Below are positions 1 through 7,181 of a stretch of 10,570 nucleotides of DNA, in pieces. The DNA comes from Cyclostephanos tholiformis (lineage: Eukaryota; Bacillariophyta; Thalassiosirophyceae; Thalassiosirales; Thalassiosiraceae). The position numbers and the translations under genes are program-made. Position 1 is the first letter of the stretch. Every line of letters begins with the position of its first letter. The notes beneath the pieces are model-generated. The model did no database searches. It was not told where the DNA came from and saw only the letters and a program-made list of their open reading frames with translations. The DNA lies in contig JALLPB010001277.1 of assembly GCA_036939975.1 (NCBI GenBank), positions 1 to 10,570 of the forward strand. The letters run 5' to 3'.

Positions 1-412
1 TCGCTTTGTGTAGTATCCAAATCGAATCTTCAATTCTGTCAAGAGACATTTTTTGTCCAAAAGGAATTCAAAAGAAAACTGGCGGGAAGTGGTGCTTAAA
101 CCCCGGTCTGTACGGTACTTCCTATGTACGCCGTTTTCGTAATATTGCTCACGCCGCGTGATGCTAACGCCGCGTATCGAACGGTACTCAGGTCCGTAAA
201 TCAGGTCTACCTACGACCCATTTCAAAAGTAACACAGCTCTTAAAAAAGACTAGAAGCGGAAAAAGACAATTTTTGTTGTCCCAGAGGAACACTACTATT
301 AGCAGAAAAGTTCTTTGGCATCGTATTTAAACGGGTATTCTTGCGAAACTACAAAATATCACAATTTTCATTGGTCACATACACTTCATAGGTACGCAAG
401 TGAGTGCTGCCT

Positions 413-419
413 TATTTAA
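413..419 (+). promoter_or_regulatory. Possible TATA-like element upstream of gene A
   Basis: The sequence TATTTAA lies about 85 bases before the gene A start codon and just before a GA dinucleotide run at 424-436. Position and composition would suit a core promoter with a short 5' UTR. AT-rich DNA gives such matches often, and no transcription start is visible, so this is a weak call. Confidence 0.2.
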
Positions 420-423
420 AAAA

Positions 424-436
424 GAGAGAGAGAGAG
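424..436 (+). repeat. Short GA dinucleotide run in the gene A leader
   Basis: About six GA units follow the TATA-like element and precede the gene A start by about 65 bases. It is probably a simple microsatellite in the promoter or 5' UTR. Confidence 0.6.
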
Positions 437-502
437 CATCGTTTCAGCCCACCAGCTCACAGTTTTTTTTTGGACCTCACGTAGAGGTAAAATTATCGAA
501 CC

Positions 503-1463
503 ATGAGGGTAAGCAGCATCCTATCCATTCTCTTCCTTGCCGCGCCGGCAACATCAACGGTCGCCTCTCCAAATGTCCAGCGCCGTCGCGTAACGAAGAT
601 ATATAAGACCACGGATGAGCGTATCAGCAAGCGTGCCCTCCAACCAGATCAGGGGGGAGGTGGACCGGGAGCCGCCGTAGGAGTCGAGGCGGTGAACGCA
701 TCCTCAAGCCTTAGCTCATCCCTATCCACGAGTTTGAGCATATCCATGAGTTTGAGCCTCTCATCATCAATGTCTTCTGAGATGAACGTCCTATCCATGA
801 GTTCCAGTCTCTCATCATCGATGTCCGCTGGATTGAACGTCATATCCATGAGTTCGAGCCTCTCATCATCGATGTCTGCTGAAATGACCGACATCTCGAT
901 GACATCGACCCCTACCTACTCGCCCACGAATGGCGAAACCGCGGAGAAGACCGACGCGCCGACGACCACGGCACCCTCGATATCCGTATCGGTAATGTCC
1001 ATGTCATTTTCCATGCCCAACGAGACCTCGCCGCCCACGTCGTCCCCGTCATTGTCCATCTCCATGTCCTATGAGGTTGGCACCGGGGTTTTCGTGACGA
1101 TGTCCCCAGTAATGTCCGCCCCCGTCCCCACTTACCCCCCCACCAGCGTGTCAGTCGACACGCCCGCGCCGTTTTCGGAGGTGGGCACGGTGGCCGGGGA
1201 CATCACGGGCATTACCCCCGTCCCGACGGCCGCCATGGTGGAGGAACCCGCGGCCGCCACGAGCGGGTGAGTGCACCGTACTTTCCCCCCCTCGGCTCCA
1301 CCGTATTTGGCACTATATCCCGTCGTGTTTGTACTCATCTTTTTCCAATCGCCCATACACCCCCCCCCCCCCCCCCCCCCCCCCCCCCTTCGTTTATTAC
1401 AGCGCCATGGCCCTCGGAAATGGTCTTGCAGCATTGGCCGCGACGGTCGCATTCCTCCTGTGA
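503..1463 (+). CDS. Gene A: secreted Ser/Met-rich repeat protein with GPI-like tail
   Basis: Two exons, 503-1266 and 1403-1463, give 274 aa. The intron has a GTGAGT donor and a TTACAG acceptor and is phase 2, splitting Gly255. Residues 1-21 form a signal peptide (MRVSS followed by ILSILFLAAPA). A basic linker ends in KRAL (R-x-L at 44-46), a tripeptide known as a cleavage site in diatom silica proteins. Residues about 66-132 are almost pure SLS/SMS, including three 17-residue repeats. Pro/Thr spacers then alternate with SVSVMSMSFSM and LSISMS patches. Exon 2 adds only AMALGNGLAALAATVAFLL, a hydrophobic tail after a small-residue S-G-A site, as in GPI-anchored proteins. Without splicing, the frame stops at 1270 and the tail is lost. 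No catalytic domain is visible. I infer a surface or wall protein related to genes B and C. The exact function is unknown. Confidence 0.8.
746..898 (+). repeat. Three tandem 51-bp units in gene A
   Basis: Units begin at 746, 797 and 848, each with ATGAGTT followed by CTCTCATCATC. They encode 17-residue repeats of the form M-S-(L/S)-S-L-S-S-S-M-S-(S/A), then an (E/G)(M/L)(N/T)-type tail ending in S. A partial unit precedes them at 729-745. Most differences are at silent or conservative positions, so the array appears to be kept as protein and not as neutral satellite. The repeat places Met regularly among Ser clusters. Confidence 0.9.
1267..1402 (+). other. Intron of gene A with a poly-C tract
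   Basis: A 136-nt GT-AG intron with the donor GTGAGT. It contains an uninterrupted C29 run at 1360-1388 that ends 14 bases before the acceptor, in the place of a polypyrimidine tract. It is supported by the in-frame hydrophobic tail that the splice restores, and by the same arrangement in genes B and C. Confidence 0.8.
1360..1388 (+). repeat. C29 homopolymer in the gene A intron
   Basis: A run of 29 C residues on the sense strand near the 3' splice site. Its true length may differ from the assembly, since such runs are hard to sequence. Confidence 0.9.
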
Positions 1464-1936
1464 GAGGTCTACCCGGAACGTGACGTGCATGACGTACCCG
1501 TCGGGGCTTACCCTACGACGCGCACTTTCGGGGGACGGCCTATTTTTGAGTTTGTCGGGTCGAGTGTGCGGACGATGGGGTTCCGAAATATATATAGCAT
1601 TTTTGTGTAGTTTATATTCGTTTGCACTCTGGTGACTACATGAAGAAAGAAAATAGTAGCATCGGATTCATCAATGAGATTAAGAGATAATTAGAGAGAA
1701 AAAAACCTTTCATGTCATGGAGCTTTTTTTTTTCCTTGATACGTTGTTTTTCATGTTAAGCAAATTTATCTGAATTATGGAGGGAGTCAATTTTCGTCGA
1801 GGCATTGAGTTCATACTTGGATGAAGTTCGCTGTGATGTGCTTGTGTCGTGCGGTACTCATCTCCTGGTGTGAACTTTTCTCTCGGCTGATGAACTTCTG
1901 TGACAATATAAAAAATGAGCCATCCCTCTTACCCCC

Positions 1937-2004
1937 CTCTCGTCTTTCGTCCTTGTGCAGGGCCGCGACCATCGGAACCAACATGGCAGCATGCATAGCC
2001 GCTG
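1937..2004 (+). repeat. Inverted repeat, left arm (copy of gene B intron end and tail exon)
   Basis: This arm is highly similar to the reverse complement of 2420-2486. It begins in CTCTCGTCTTTCGT, crosses the GTGCAG acceptor and continues into GGCCGCGACCATCGGAACC. Only a handful of mismatches and one single-base length difference are seen. The arms are about 415 bases apart. Confidence 0.85.
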
Positions 2005-2045
2005 TAGACTTGAATGCCTTGGCTTTAATTGTGCCTTTTGTTTGA
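1961..2045 (+). pseudogene. Orphan copy of the anchor-encoding terminal exon
   Basis: After a good acceptor (TTGTGCAG ending at 1960), the phase-2 frame reads G then AATIGTNMAACIAA, closely matching the gene B tail AATIGTTVAACAAA. It then diverges into VDLNALALIVPFV and stops at 2045. Its DNA and the preceding pyrimidine-rich intron end are near-identical to gene B but on the opposite strand. No matching first exon is visible nearby. It is either a decayed duplicate or an alternative last exon for gene A, whose exon 1 ends in the right phase. The Asp in the hydrophobic part makes it a poor GPI signal, which favours decay. Confidence 0.6.
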
Positions 2046-2399
2046 TTGTCTGCGTCGTCATCTAGGTTCCTAACCATTGGATTGAGATAATTTGACTCTT
2101 CGAATTTCCTTTAGAGCATCCTTTGGAATCTACATTTGTGCTACTCCTAAACTCCATTATTCATCACTATTTAGTAATGGCAACGCATTATTATCCTTCT
2201 CTTGATCTATTGATCTAATACATAAATGAAGCACTAACATCACAATTAATGGAGCCTAACGCTTGGATGTCATAAACGCAGATTGGCGCGTCACATCGCC
2301 GTCCGACGCAACGCGGCGCGACGAGATGCAACCAAACCCATTACAAATTACTGAAAACGTCCACTCGAGAGGTACGAGCATGTCCTACGCATCCCGAGT

Positions 2400-2928
2400 C
2401 TATAGAAGCATTGCAACACCAGCGGCCGCGCATGCTGCCACGGTGGTTCCGATGGTCGCGGCCCTGCACGAAACGAAAGACGAGAGAGGGATATGATGAA
2501 TGACATGAGTCATCAATAGAACATTATCACACTAATGGATAAAAAACCATTCTAATCGGACGTCCCGGGCTCCCCCTCGGCGGACTGATCGGAAAGGTGG
2601 AAATGACCGCGTTTTTCACACATTTATGTCATTGGATTTTATCTCACCCCGAAGCAGCAGTAGTAGTAATAGGCGTAGATGTAGGCGAATATGTAGAAGG
2701 CGCATATGTAGGCATGTACGTAGGCATCATCGACATCGATGTCTGGACAGACATGGAAGAGACTAAAGATCGATGCTCAGTACCGAAATTCGGTTCGTAA
2801 GCTTCATCGGGCATGACATTACCGATTGAAGACGACCTGTGCTTCGATACGGTGCGCTTGCGGACGGGATCGGCGGCGTGGGCGGCTGCCGTGGAGAGGA
2901 TGGCAACGGAGGCGACGATGATCTTCAT
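2400..2928 (-). CDS. Gene B: small secreted SMS protein with GPI-like tail
   Basis: Exons 2928-2648 and 2463-2400 on the minus strand give 114 aa. The 184-nt intron has a GTGAGA donor and a GTGCAG acceptor and is phase 2, splitting Gly94. A signal peptide MKIIVASVAILSTAAAHA is probably cut after Ala18. A basic stretch follows (RKRTVSKHR), then an acidic linker and an R-x-L site (RSL, 53-55). Next come SSMSVQTSMSMM and a Tyr/Pro/Thr run (MPTYMPTYAP, then STYSPTST). Exon 2 supplies AATIGTTVAACAAAGVAMLL after an S-G-A site, matching the length and pattern of the gene A tail. Unspliced, the frame would end after Gly94. The protein has the same plan as A and C with the least repeat content. It is divergent from gene C across a 628-bp shared promoter region. 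Function unknown; a cell-surface location is inferred. Confidence 0.78.
2420..2486 (-). repeat. Inverted repeat, right arm (within gene B)
   Basis: This is the partner of 1937-2004. It covers the last bases of the gene B intron and most of its terminal exon. The conservation spans the intron-exon boundary, so a genomic DNA segment was copied, not a spliced mRNA. Confidence 0.85.
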
Positions 2929-3556
2929 GGTTTATTTGCTGGGAGTGTGTGTGAAAGGAATATTTCACATAATCGTCCTTCGATATGTTGTCCTTCAGTC
3001 GGGGGTGAATGTGTGGTAGCAGGGTATATGGGGCTCATGTCATCAGCATCGGCGGCCGAATTCGGCCAGGATAGGGGGTGCTTAACAGAAAAAAAGCATG
3101 ATAATATTATTATTGTCTCTCTCTTTAGAGACTATGGTACAAGAGAGGATCAATTATTTTTTCATGATTTTATGTTCTCTATCGTACTTCATAGTAGTCG
3201 AGTGTATTGTAGAGAAATCTAACTTAAATGATTCCTATGTAACTATTGACACATTCGAATGAGTTAGAATGAGTAGTATTATTTCCGTTCAAATATCATA
3301 TATCGTACGAAAGGAACCGTGGCTTCTCGGACTTTCGAAATGTTTATCCTCCCCTTTCCTCGAATTTGAGTCTTTCGAGAGAATCATTTTTTATCCAAAA
3401 ACAGGTCAGCCCCCAAACCACGTGTAGCCTCATCCAGGCTACTCTCCTGATGAGAACTCTCCATCCCCTAAGCCACACCACACATTATTCGCTCATACTA
3501 TTCGTCTTCTACTATTAATTTCATCGAATTTCCACACAACACTGTCGACGAAAAGA
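2929..3556. other. Divergent intergenic region between genes B and C
   Basis: This 628-bp stretch must contain the promoters of gene B (leftward) and gene C (rightward). Open frames reaching in from 2813 and 2839 are shadows of gene B exon 1 and have no domains. A CACGTG palindrome (3419-3424) and an adjacent perfect hairpin stand out. The last 70 bases before gene C are C/T- and A-rich, as expected for a 5' UTR. Confidence 0.5.
3419..3442 (+). promoter_or_regulatory. CACGTG palindrome overlapping a 7-bp hairpin upstream of gene C
   Basis: CACGTG at 3419-3424 is the core of bHLH and bZIP (E-box/G-box) sites. It overlaps by one base a perfect inverted repeat, GTAGCCT (3424-3430) and AGGCTAC (3436-3442), with a 5-base loop. 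It sits about 115-140 bases before the gene C start. A single hexamer is weak evidence for regulation. Confidence 0.25.
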
Positions 3557-4823
3557 ATGATGAAGCTCTCCAGCGCCGCCATCGTCCTATCGTTTCTAAT
3601 GGCATCGTTCGCGTCAGCGGCGACGGCCGTCTCCCAACAAGCCCCGAAACGTCTCCGAACGACGAACGCCATTGTCGGCGGAGGCAACTACAAGAGCGAG
3701 AACCACGGCAACCAACGACGGGTGGTGGTGGTCGGTAGCGAGGACAGGAGGTTGCAAGCCTTGAACCTTTCCGTTAGTCTTTCCCTATCCCTCGTCGGGA
3801 TGGAGGCGGAGACCTCGAGCCCGACCCCCGCGCCGACGGACGCGACCTCGACCGAATCCCCGACGAACGTCGCGATCGTGACCGTGCCCGTCATGCCGAC
3901 GTTGCCCCCCCTCGCATCGACCTTCCCGCCCGTCGCGAACCTCCTCTCGTCGATGTCCATGATGACGACGGACGCGCCCACCATGTCAACGCTGACGGTG
4001 TGTGGTATCGACTATATGGACGCGTCCACGAACTACTGTTCCAACCCATCCTGTCCGACGGGAGATGTAAGTTATATCGTGTTGTTTTTGGAGCTCAGAT
4101 TCAATTTCATTTTCTCACCGACGCGTGTTATTCGGTGTTCGTCATGATGATAGGGATGCGAAATGGGCCAGATGTGCTATGCTATTCCCTACGCCCCCTG
4201 TCCATCGCCCACCGACGTGATCACGTCCTCTCCCACGGACGCGTCCGGCTCGCCGACGCCACCCCCCGTCGCATCGAACCTCCTCCTGTCGATGTCCATG
4301 GCGACGTACGCGCCCACGTCGGGGCCGACCGTGTTCAACCTATTCGGTTCCACCTATGCCACCCCACCGCCCACCGACGCGATCATCGTCGTAACGACGT
4401 CGCCCACGGACATGTCCATGCCGGAGGAGGAGGGAATGTCGATGTCCGTGTCTGGAGGAAACTACGAGGGGGAAGACACGTCGGATGGTGCCGATACCAT
4501 CTCCACGGCTGGATCGACGGAGGCCTATCCCACGCCGTCCCCCGTCGAGGTCCCGGAACTCCTACCGGCATCCGCAGAATCGAGGTACGTTACACCTTTT
4601 AGCGATCATGCAAAAGCGAGATCGAGAATCTTCTTCTTCTCGCTCCGTGACGTCCGTGACTTGCATAGTCTAACTCCCCCCCCCCCCCCCACCACCACAC
4701 AAACACTTGATTTTTCCATCCATCGATAATCGTAATTACGAACCGAACAGCAGCGCCACAATTGTTGGCGTCGCGTCGTGTTTGGTCGGGACCCTCGCCG
4801 GGATAGGATTCCAAATGCTTTAA
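3557..4823 (+). CDS. Gene C: secreted SMS/Pro-Thr protein with six-Cys module and C-terminal anchor
   Basis: Exons 3557-4066, 4154-4584 and 4751-4823 give 337 aa. The donors are GTAAGT and GTACGT; the phases are 0 and 2. The signal peptide is residues 1-21, with likely cleavage after ASA; a second Met at residue 2 could also be the start. A basic linker leads to RRL (R-x-L, 64-66) and then LSVSLSLSLV. Pro/Thr spacers (SPTPAPTD) follow, and a 19-residue PPVA...SMSM...APT module occurs before and after a Cys module. The Cys module (149-186) has six Cys in the pattern C-x11-C-x4-C-x5-C-x5-C-x7-C. It resembles short CG..-DA..-CP.G-C..G..CY units I recall from secreted diatom proteins, some chitin-related. 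A Glu/Asp/Ser/Thr stretch precedes the last exon, which adds SATIVGVASCLVG and then TLAGIGFQML, a hydrophobic tail. This is likely a surface protein; partner and ligand are unknown. Confidence 0.8.
3926..3982 (+). repeat. 57-bp module, copy 1 (gene C exon 1)
   Basis: It encodes PPVANLLSSMSMMTTDAPT, just before the Cys module. It is a direct repeat of 4262-4318, 336 bases away. Confidence 0.8.
4067..4153 (+). other. Gene C intron 1 inside the Cys module
   Basis: An 87-nt phase-0 intron with a GTAAGT donor and a GATAG acceptor. Removing it joins CPTGD to GCEMGQMC and completes the six-Cys pattern. Read-through would put a TAG in frame at the acceptor, so splicing is needed for a full-length protein. 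Confidence 0.8.
4262..4318 (+). repeat. 57-bp module, copy 2 (gene C exon 2)
   Basis: It encodes PPVASNLLLSMSMATYAPT, after the Cys module. DNA identity with copy 1 is clear around AACCTCCTC and TCGATGTCCATG. Confidence 0.8.
4585..4750 (+). other. Gene C intron 2 with a C15 run
   Basis: A 166-nt phase-2 intron with a GTACGT donor and an AACAG acceptor. It holds C15 at 4676-4690, 60 bases before the acceptor. It separates the Ser-rich end of the body from the hydrophobic tail exon, as in genes A and B. Confidence 0.78.
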
Positions 4824-5324
4824 AAGGGTATCGGTGGGTGGAAATCGTGGATGCCCCCCTTCGCTCTCTCTCTCTCGCCCTCGAAGAACCCATCAAGAGA
4901 ATATATATTACCGTGAAAATGTCATATGACTACTACCAATTATGTCTTGATTTTTTTTGTATTTTCTACATCGTAGCAGATTTTTTGTCATTCATTTAAA
5001 AGTGCGAATTTCCTCCTCGTAGAAAATATGGTCCCTCCCTCACTAATCCCGTCGTCTTTCTCCGAGTTAGAGGTCCACAGTCCATATTGGTCTTGGCCGG
5101 AAGATTTTACATGTCAAACCCGACGCCCCCGAGCTAGCAGGCAGGCGGGTAAAGAACTTAAATTGGAATATTTACCCCACCAAAAAAGTGATGGGGTCAT
5201 TTGCCATCGTGGCAGTAACAGAGAGCGCCTGAGAAAATGCGAGATAAATAATTAACATTGGGTCTGAAGTGGCGCTTGTCGCGCACTCTTGTAGGAATTT
5301 TAATTTTCTTGGTCGAACTTGTTT

Positions 5325-5336
5325 TTTCCCGCCAAA
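5325..5336 (+). promoter_or_regulatory. E2F-like site upstream of gene D
   Basis: TTTCCCGCCAAA matches the E2F/DP consensus (TTTSSCGC) well. It lies about 355 bases before the gene D start codon. E2F factors are conserved in stramenopiles, so cell-cycle control is possible, but a single motif is weak evidence. Confidence 0.25.
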
Positions 5337-5355
5337 TCAGTAGATCTGCGCTAAG

Positions 5356-5382
5356 ATAGTACTCTAATAATTAAAGTACTAT
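5356..5382 (+). repeat. Perfect 8-bp inverted repeat around AGTACT
   Basis: ATAGTACT (5356-5363) and AGTACTAT (5375-5382) are exact reverse complements with 11 bases between them. Each arm contains the palindrome AGTACT. It could be a dimeric factor site or a weak stem-loop upstream of gene D. No function is shown. Confidence 0.4.
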
Positions 5383-5690
5383 ACTACCTATGTACTACCA
5401 TAAGCGCGGGACGGACGAGTGGCTGGATGAAAAAAAAAAGGAATAGGTATTGGTGGCGAACTACGGCCAGGCCATCTCCAGGGTGTCATTATTATTTTTT
5501 TTTCCAAAAAAAGTCGTTCAATCGGAGAAGCATTATTATGTACGTCGGAATCCGTGCAGCATGTCGAGATTCAAAAGCTCCTCTCTTTTTCAGGTGTGGA
5601 AACACTGTTTCTCATGACCATCAAATAATTGTTGACGATAGGGCACTACTATGTTGCGTATTAGTAATACTCATTCATTCAAGTGATACG

Positions 5691-7181
5691 ATGAGCGAAC
5701 GACGGCCCACCGAGACTGATAGGCTCCTCTCCCCCCTCGCCGTATCGAGTCACAACGTCCAGCGAGATGGTGCGAACCCCGGAGGGCGATGCCGACGGTG
5801 GCCCGTCACGTTTGTCATTGGCGGCGCAGCCGTCGTCCTCCTGGCATCTGTGGTCGCGCTGGGCGTCGTGACGTCGCCGCCATTCGCACCGTCGGACGGG
5901 GGGGGGGGGAGGGGGGTGCGCCACGTCGACGACGACGGCGACGACTCGCTATCGCCCGCTACGCAACTACACGAGCTGCAGCTGTCAACGGAGAACGCGC
6001 TGATGTCCATACTCCCCAACGACACCCTCGCTCGGATATACAGTCAGGGGACATCGTCCTCCCGTCATCCCGCGGGGAAGCTCCACGAATTGACGACCGG
6101 CCATCACGTCGACCGATTCGACGGGGAAAGTCGTGACGGCGGAGTCTTCCGATGCACGAGTCAGGTGATGATAATGAGACACTGCGACAAGGAGGTCGAA
6201 TTGGGCGTGAGGGGTCACAAGGTGACCACCGACGCGCATGACTCGCGTGGGAACAGGCACTGCAGCTCCACCGGCAAGGCGAGGTCGGAGTACATCGCGA
6301 CGTTGTTCGTGGATCCGCACGATTACCAGAAGCTCGTCGGGGGGGGCGATCGCGCCGGTGGGCCGAGGAAGGAGGACGACGTGTACGTCCCGCCCGTGCC
6401 CATGGTCAAGTCGACGTTGAATAGGGTGAGCAAGGTAGCATCGTCGAGGAAGCCGCAATTTCCGACACCCCTCAAACTGTACGCGCTCTCGCCCGAGCGG
6501 GACAACGAGGGTCGCGGCAAGTTTCACGAGAACTACCGCGAGGTCGAGACCATCACGCCGCTGTCGAGGAAGTTCCGCCTCGATGTGGACGAGCGATTCG
6601 GCGTTGGCGACGAGGGGGACCTGGCGCGGGATTACTTTGTGGAGCTTGGTAATAGCGTCACGGAGAAGTACCGCTGGAGAATGATTCGGATGAACGGAAG
6701 CAATGGCAAAGAGAGAAAGGGCGACTACGATGACTACGACGACGACCACGGTGATGAGGGAAGATCGGAGTTTGGGGGTGAGGCGCTGTGCGATCGGGGG
6801 ATGACGGTGGTGAATTGGAAGCACTCCCGCATACCGGAACTCGCGAGGGCACTCGGGTGCGGAATCAGACAGGGCTGTCCGGAGAAGTACAACTCCAAAG
6901 ACTTCGATACCATGTGGCTGATAACGTTCCAGTATACTCTGATCCTCAGCGGCATGGGCGCGTCGGCATCGTCATCGTTGGGACGAGAGAAGGGGATGAT
7001 TGACGACGCCCATGTGTCGCCCATATCGTCGCTTCTGGCATCATTACAATTGAAATCGTTATCTTCGGGAGATTCAATGGGGCGAGGAGGAGGGGAATCG
7101 GGTAACGGACGTCGCAATAACAACATAGGGACGTGGAAGATAAAAGCGGAAATGGTAAACGAGGGCTTTTATCCGGTGTAG
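5691..7181 (+). CDS. Gene D: type II membrane histidine-phosphatase family protein
   Basis: A single exon of 496 aa from ATG 5691; the longer frame from 5427 has an unlikely N terminus. The cytosolic head is MSERRPTETDRLLSPL with an E-x-x-x-L-L sorting motif (8-13). Arg/Trp then precede a transmembrane segment at about 38-60 (VTFVIGGAAVVLLASVVALG). A Gly/Asp linker leads into a histidine-phosphatase (phosphoglycerate-mutase-like) domain. It shows MIMRHCDKE with Arg163-His164, an RHC variant of RHG; HCSSTGKAR; LYALSPER with Arg270 as the likely second phosphate-binding Arg; and VNWKHSRIPELARALG with His378 as the second catalytic His. Fungal and protist members often have WxH here. An Asp/Lys-rich insertion lies near residues 340-360. 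The substrate cannot be told. The topology and sorting motif suggest an endomembrane or vacuolar location. It is convergent with gene E. Confidence 0.82.
   Translation: MSERRPTETDRLLSPLAVSSHNVQRDGANPGGRCRRWPVTFVIGGAAVVLLASVVALGVVTSPPFAPSDGGGGRGVRHVDDDGDDSLSPATQLHELQLSTENALMSILPNDTLARIYSQGTSSSRHPAGKLHELTTGHHVDRFDGESRDGGVFRCTSQVMIMRHCDKEVELGVRGHKVTTDAHDSRGNRHCSSTGKARSEYIATLFVDPHDYQKLVGGGDRAGGPRKEDDVYVPPVPMVKSTLNRVSKVASSRKPQFPTPLKLYALSPERDNEGRGKFHENYREVETITPLSRKFRLDVDERFGVGDEGDLARDYFVELGNSVTEKYRWRMIRMNGSNGKERKGDYDDYDDDHGDEGRSEFGGEALCDRGMTVVNWKHSRIPELARALGCGIRQGCPEKYNSKDFDTMWLITFQYTLILSGMGASASSSLGREKGMIDDAHVSPISSLLASLQLKSLSSGDSMGRGGGESGNGRRNNNIGTWKIKAEMVNEGFYPV
5898..5909 (+). repeat. G12 homopolymer inside gene D
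   Basis: Twelve G residues encode the Gly run just after the transmembrane segment. The frame is consistent on both sides (membrane segment before, catalytic motifs after), so no frameshift is needed. The count is nevertheless a place for sequencing or slippage errors. Confidence 0.85.

Larger units (their letters stand above)
1..502. other. AT-rich upstream region of gene A, no gene seen
   Basis: I see no convincing coding region here. The open frames at 124-330 and 400-606 lack signal peptides, domains or the GC-rich codon use of the real exons. The stretch presumably holds the promoter and 5' UTR of gene A. A GGCGGGAA motif at 81-88 resembles half of an E2F-type site, but this is a weak match. 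The part just before gene A holds a TATA-like TATTTAA and a short GA repeat, listed separately. Confidence 0.5.
1464..2399. other. Intergenic region between convergent genes A and B
   Basis: This is mostly AT-rich DNA holding the 3' UTRs of genes A (+) and B (-). I see no complete gene. The only coding-like material is an orphan anchor exon at 1961-2045. An open frame runs through it from an ATG at 1821 with a mildly hydrophobic start (MKFAVMCLCRAVLI), but that frame has no SMS segment or R-x-L site. It may be a remnant of a fourth paralogue. Confidence 0.5.
4824..5690. other. Intergenic region between genes C and D
   Basis: I see no supported gene in this 867-bp stretch, which holds the gene C 3' UTR and the gene D promoter and leader. 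Frames at 4778-4999 and 5028-5255 show no domain or signal peptide. The frame of gene D stays open upstream to 5427, but that part (Lys/Tyr/Phe-rich, lower GC) looks untranslated. A CT run lies at 4862-4875. A TTTCCCGCCAAA motif and an AGTACT inverted repeat are listed separately. Confidence 0.5.

Noticed and set aside
649..894. Minus-strand frame with repeated DIDDERLELMD units opposite gene A.
   Set aside because: The repetition is the reverse reading of the 51-bp repeats in gene A; the sense reading has a signal peptide and fits its paralogues.
3443..3475. CTGATGAG, the core of a hammerhead ribozyme, just after a small hairpin (also CTGATGAA near 1888).
   Set aside because: No GAAA core element or closing stem follows in either place, so the fold cannot be completed.
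3557..3625. Possible plastid targeting of gene C (ASA cleavage site).
   Set aside because: The diatom ASAF-type signal needs an aromatic residue after cleavage; here Ala follows, and the rest is a Ser/Pro wall-type protein.
5173..5197. ACCCCA...TGGGGT stem candidate in the gene C-D spacer.
   Set aside because: Only six pairs with an A-rich loop, no associated RNA motif; likely chance.
5427..5690. N-terminal extension of gene D to ATG 5427 (or 5535-5545 region).
   Set aside because: The added residues are Lys/Tyr/Phe-rich with AT-rich codons and would bury the N-terminal sorting motif and membrane anchor; treated as leader.
5985..6824. 279-codon open frame on the minus strand across gene D.
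   Set aside because: It overlaps the catalytic motifs of gene D, has no domain, and reflects GC-rich codon structure of the sense strand.
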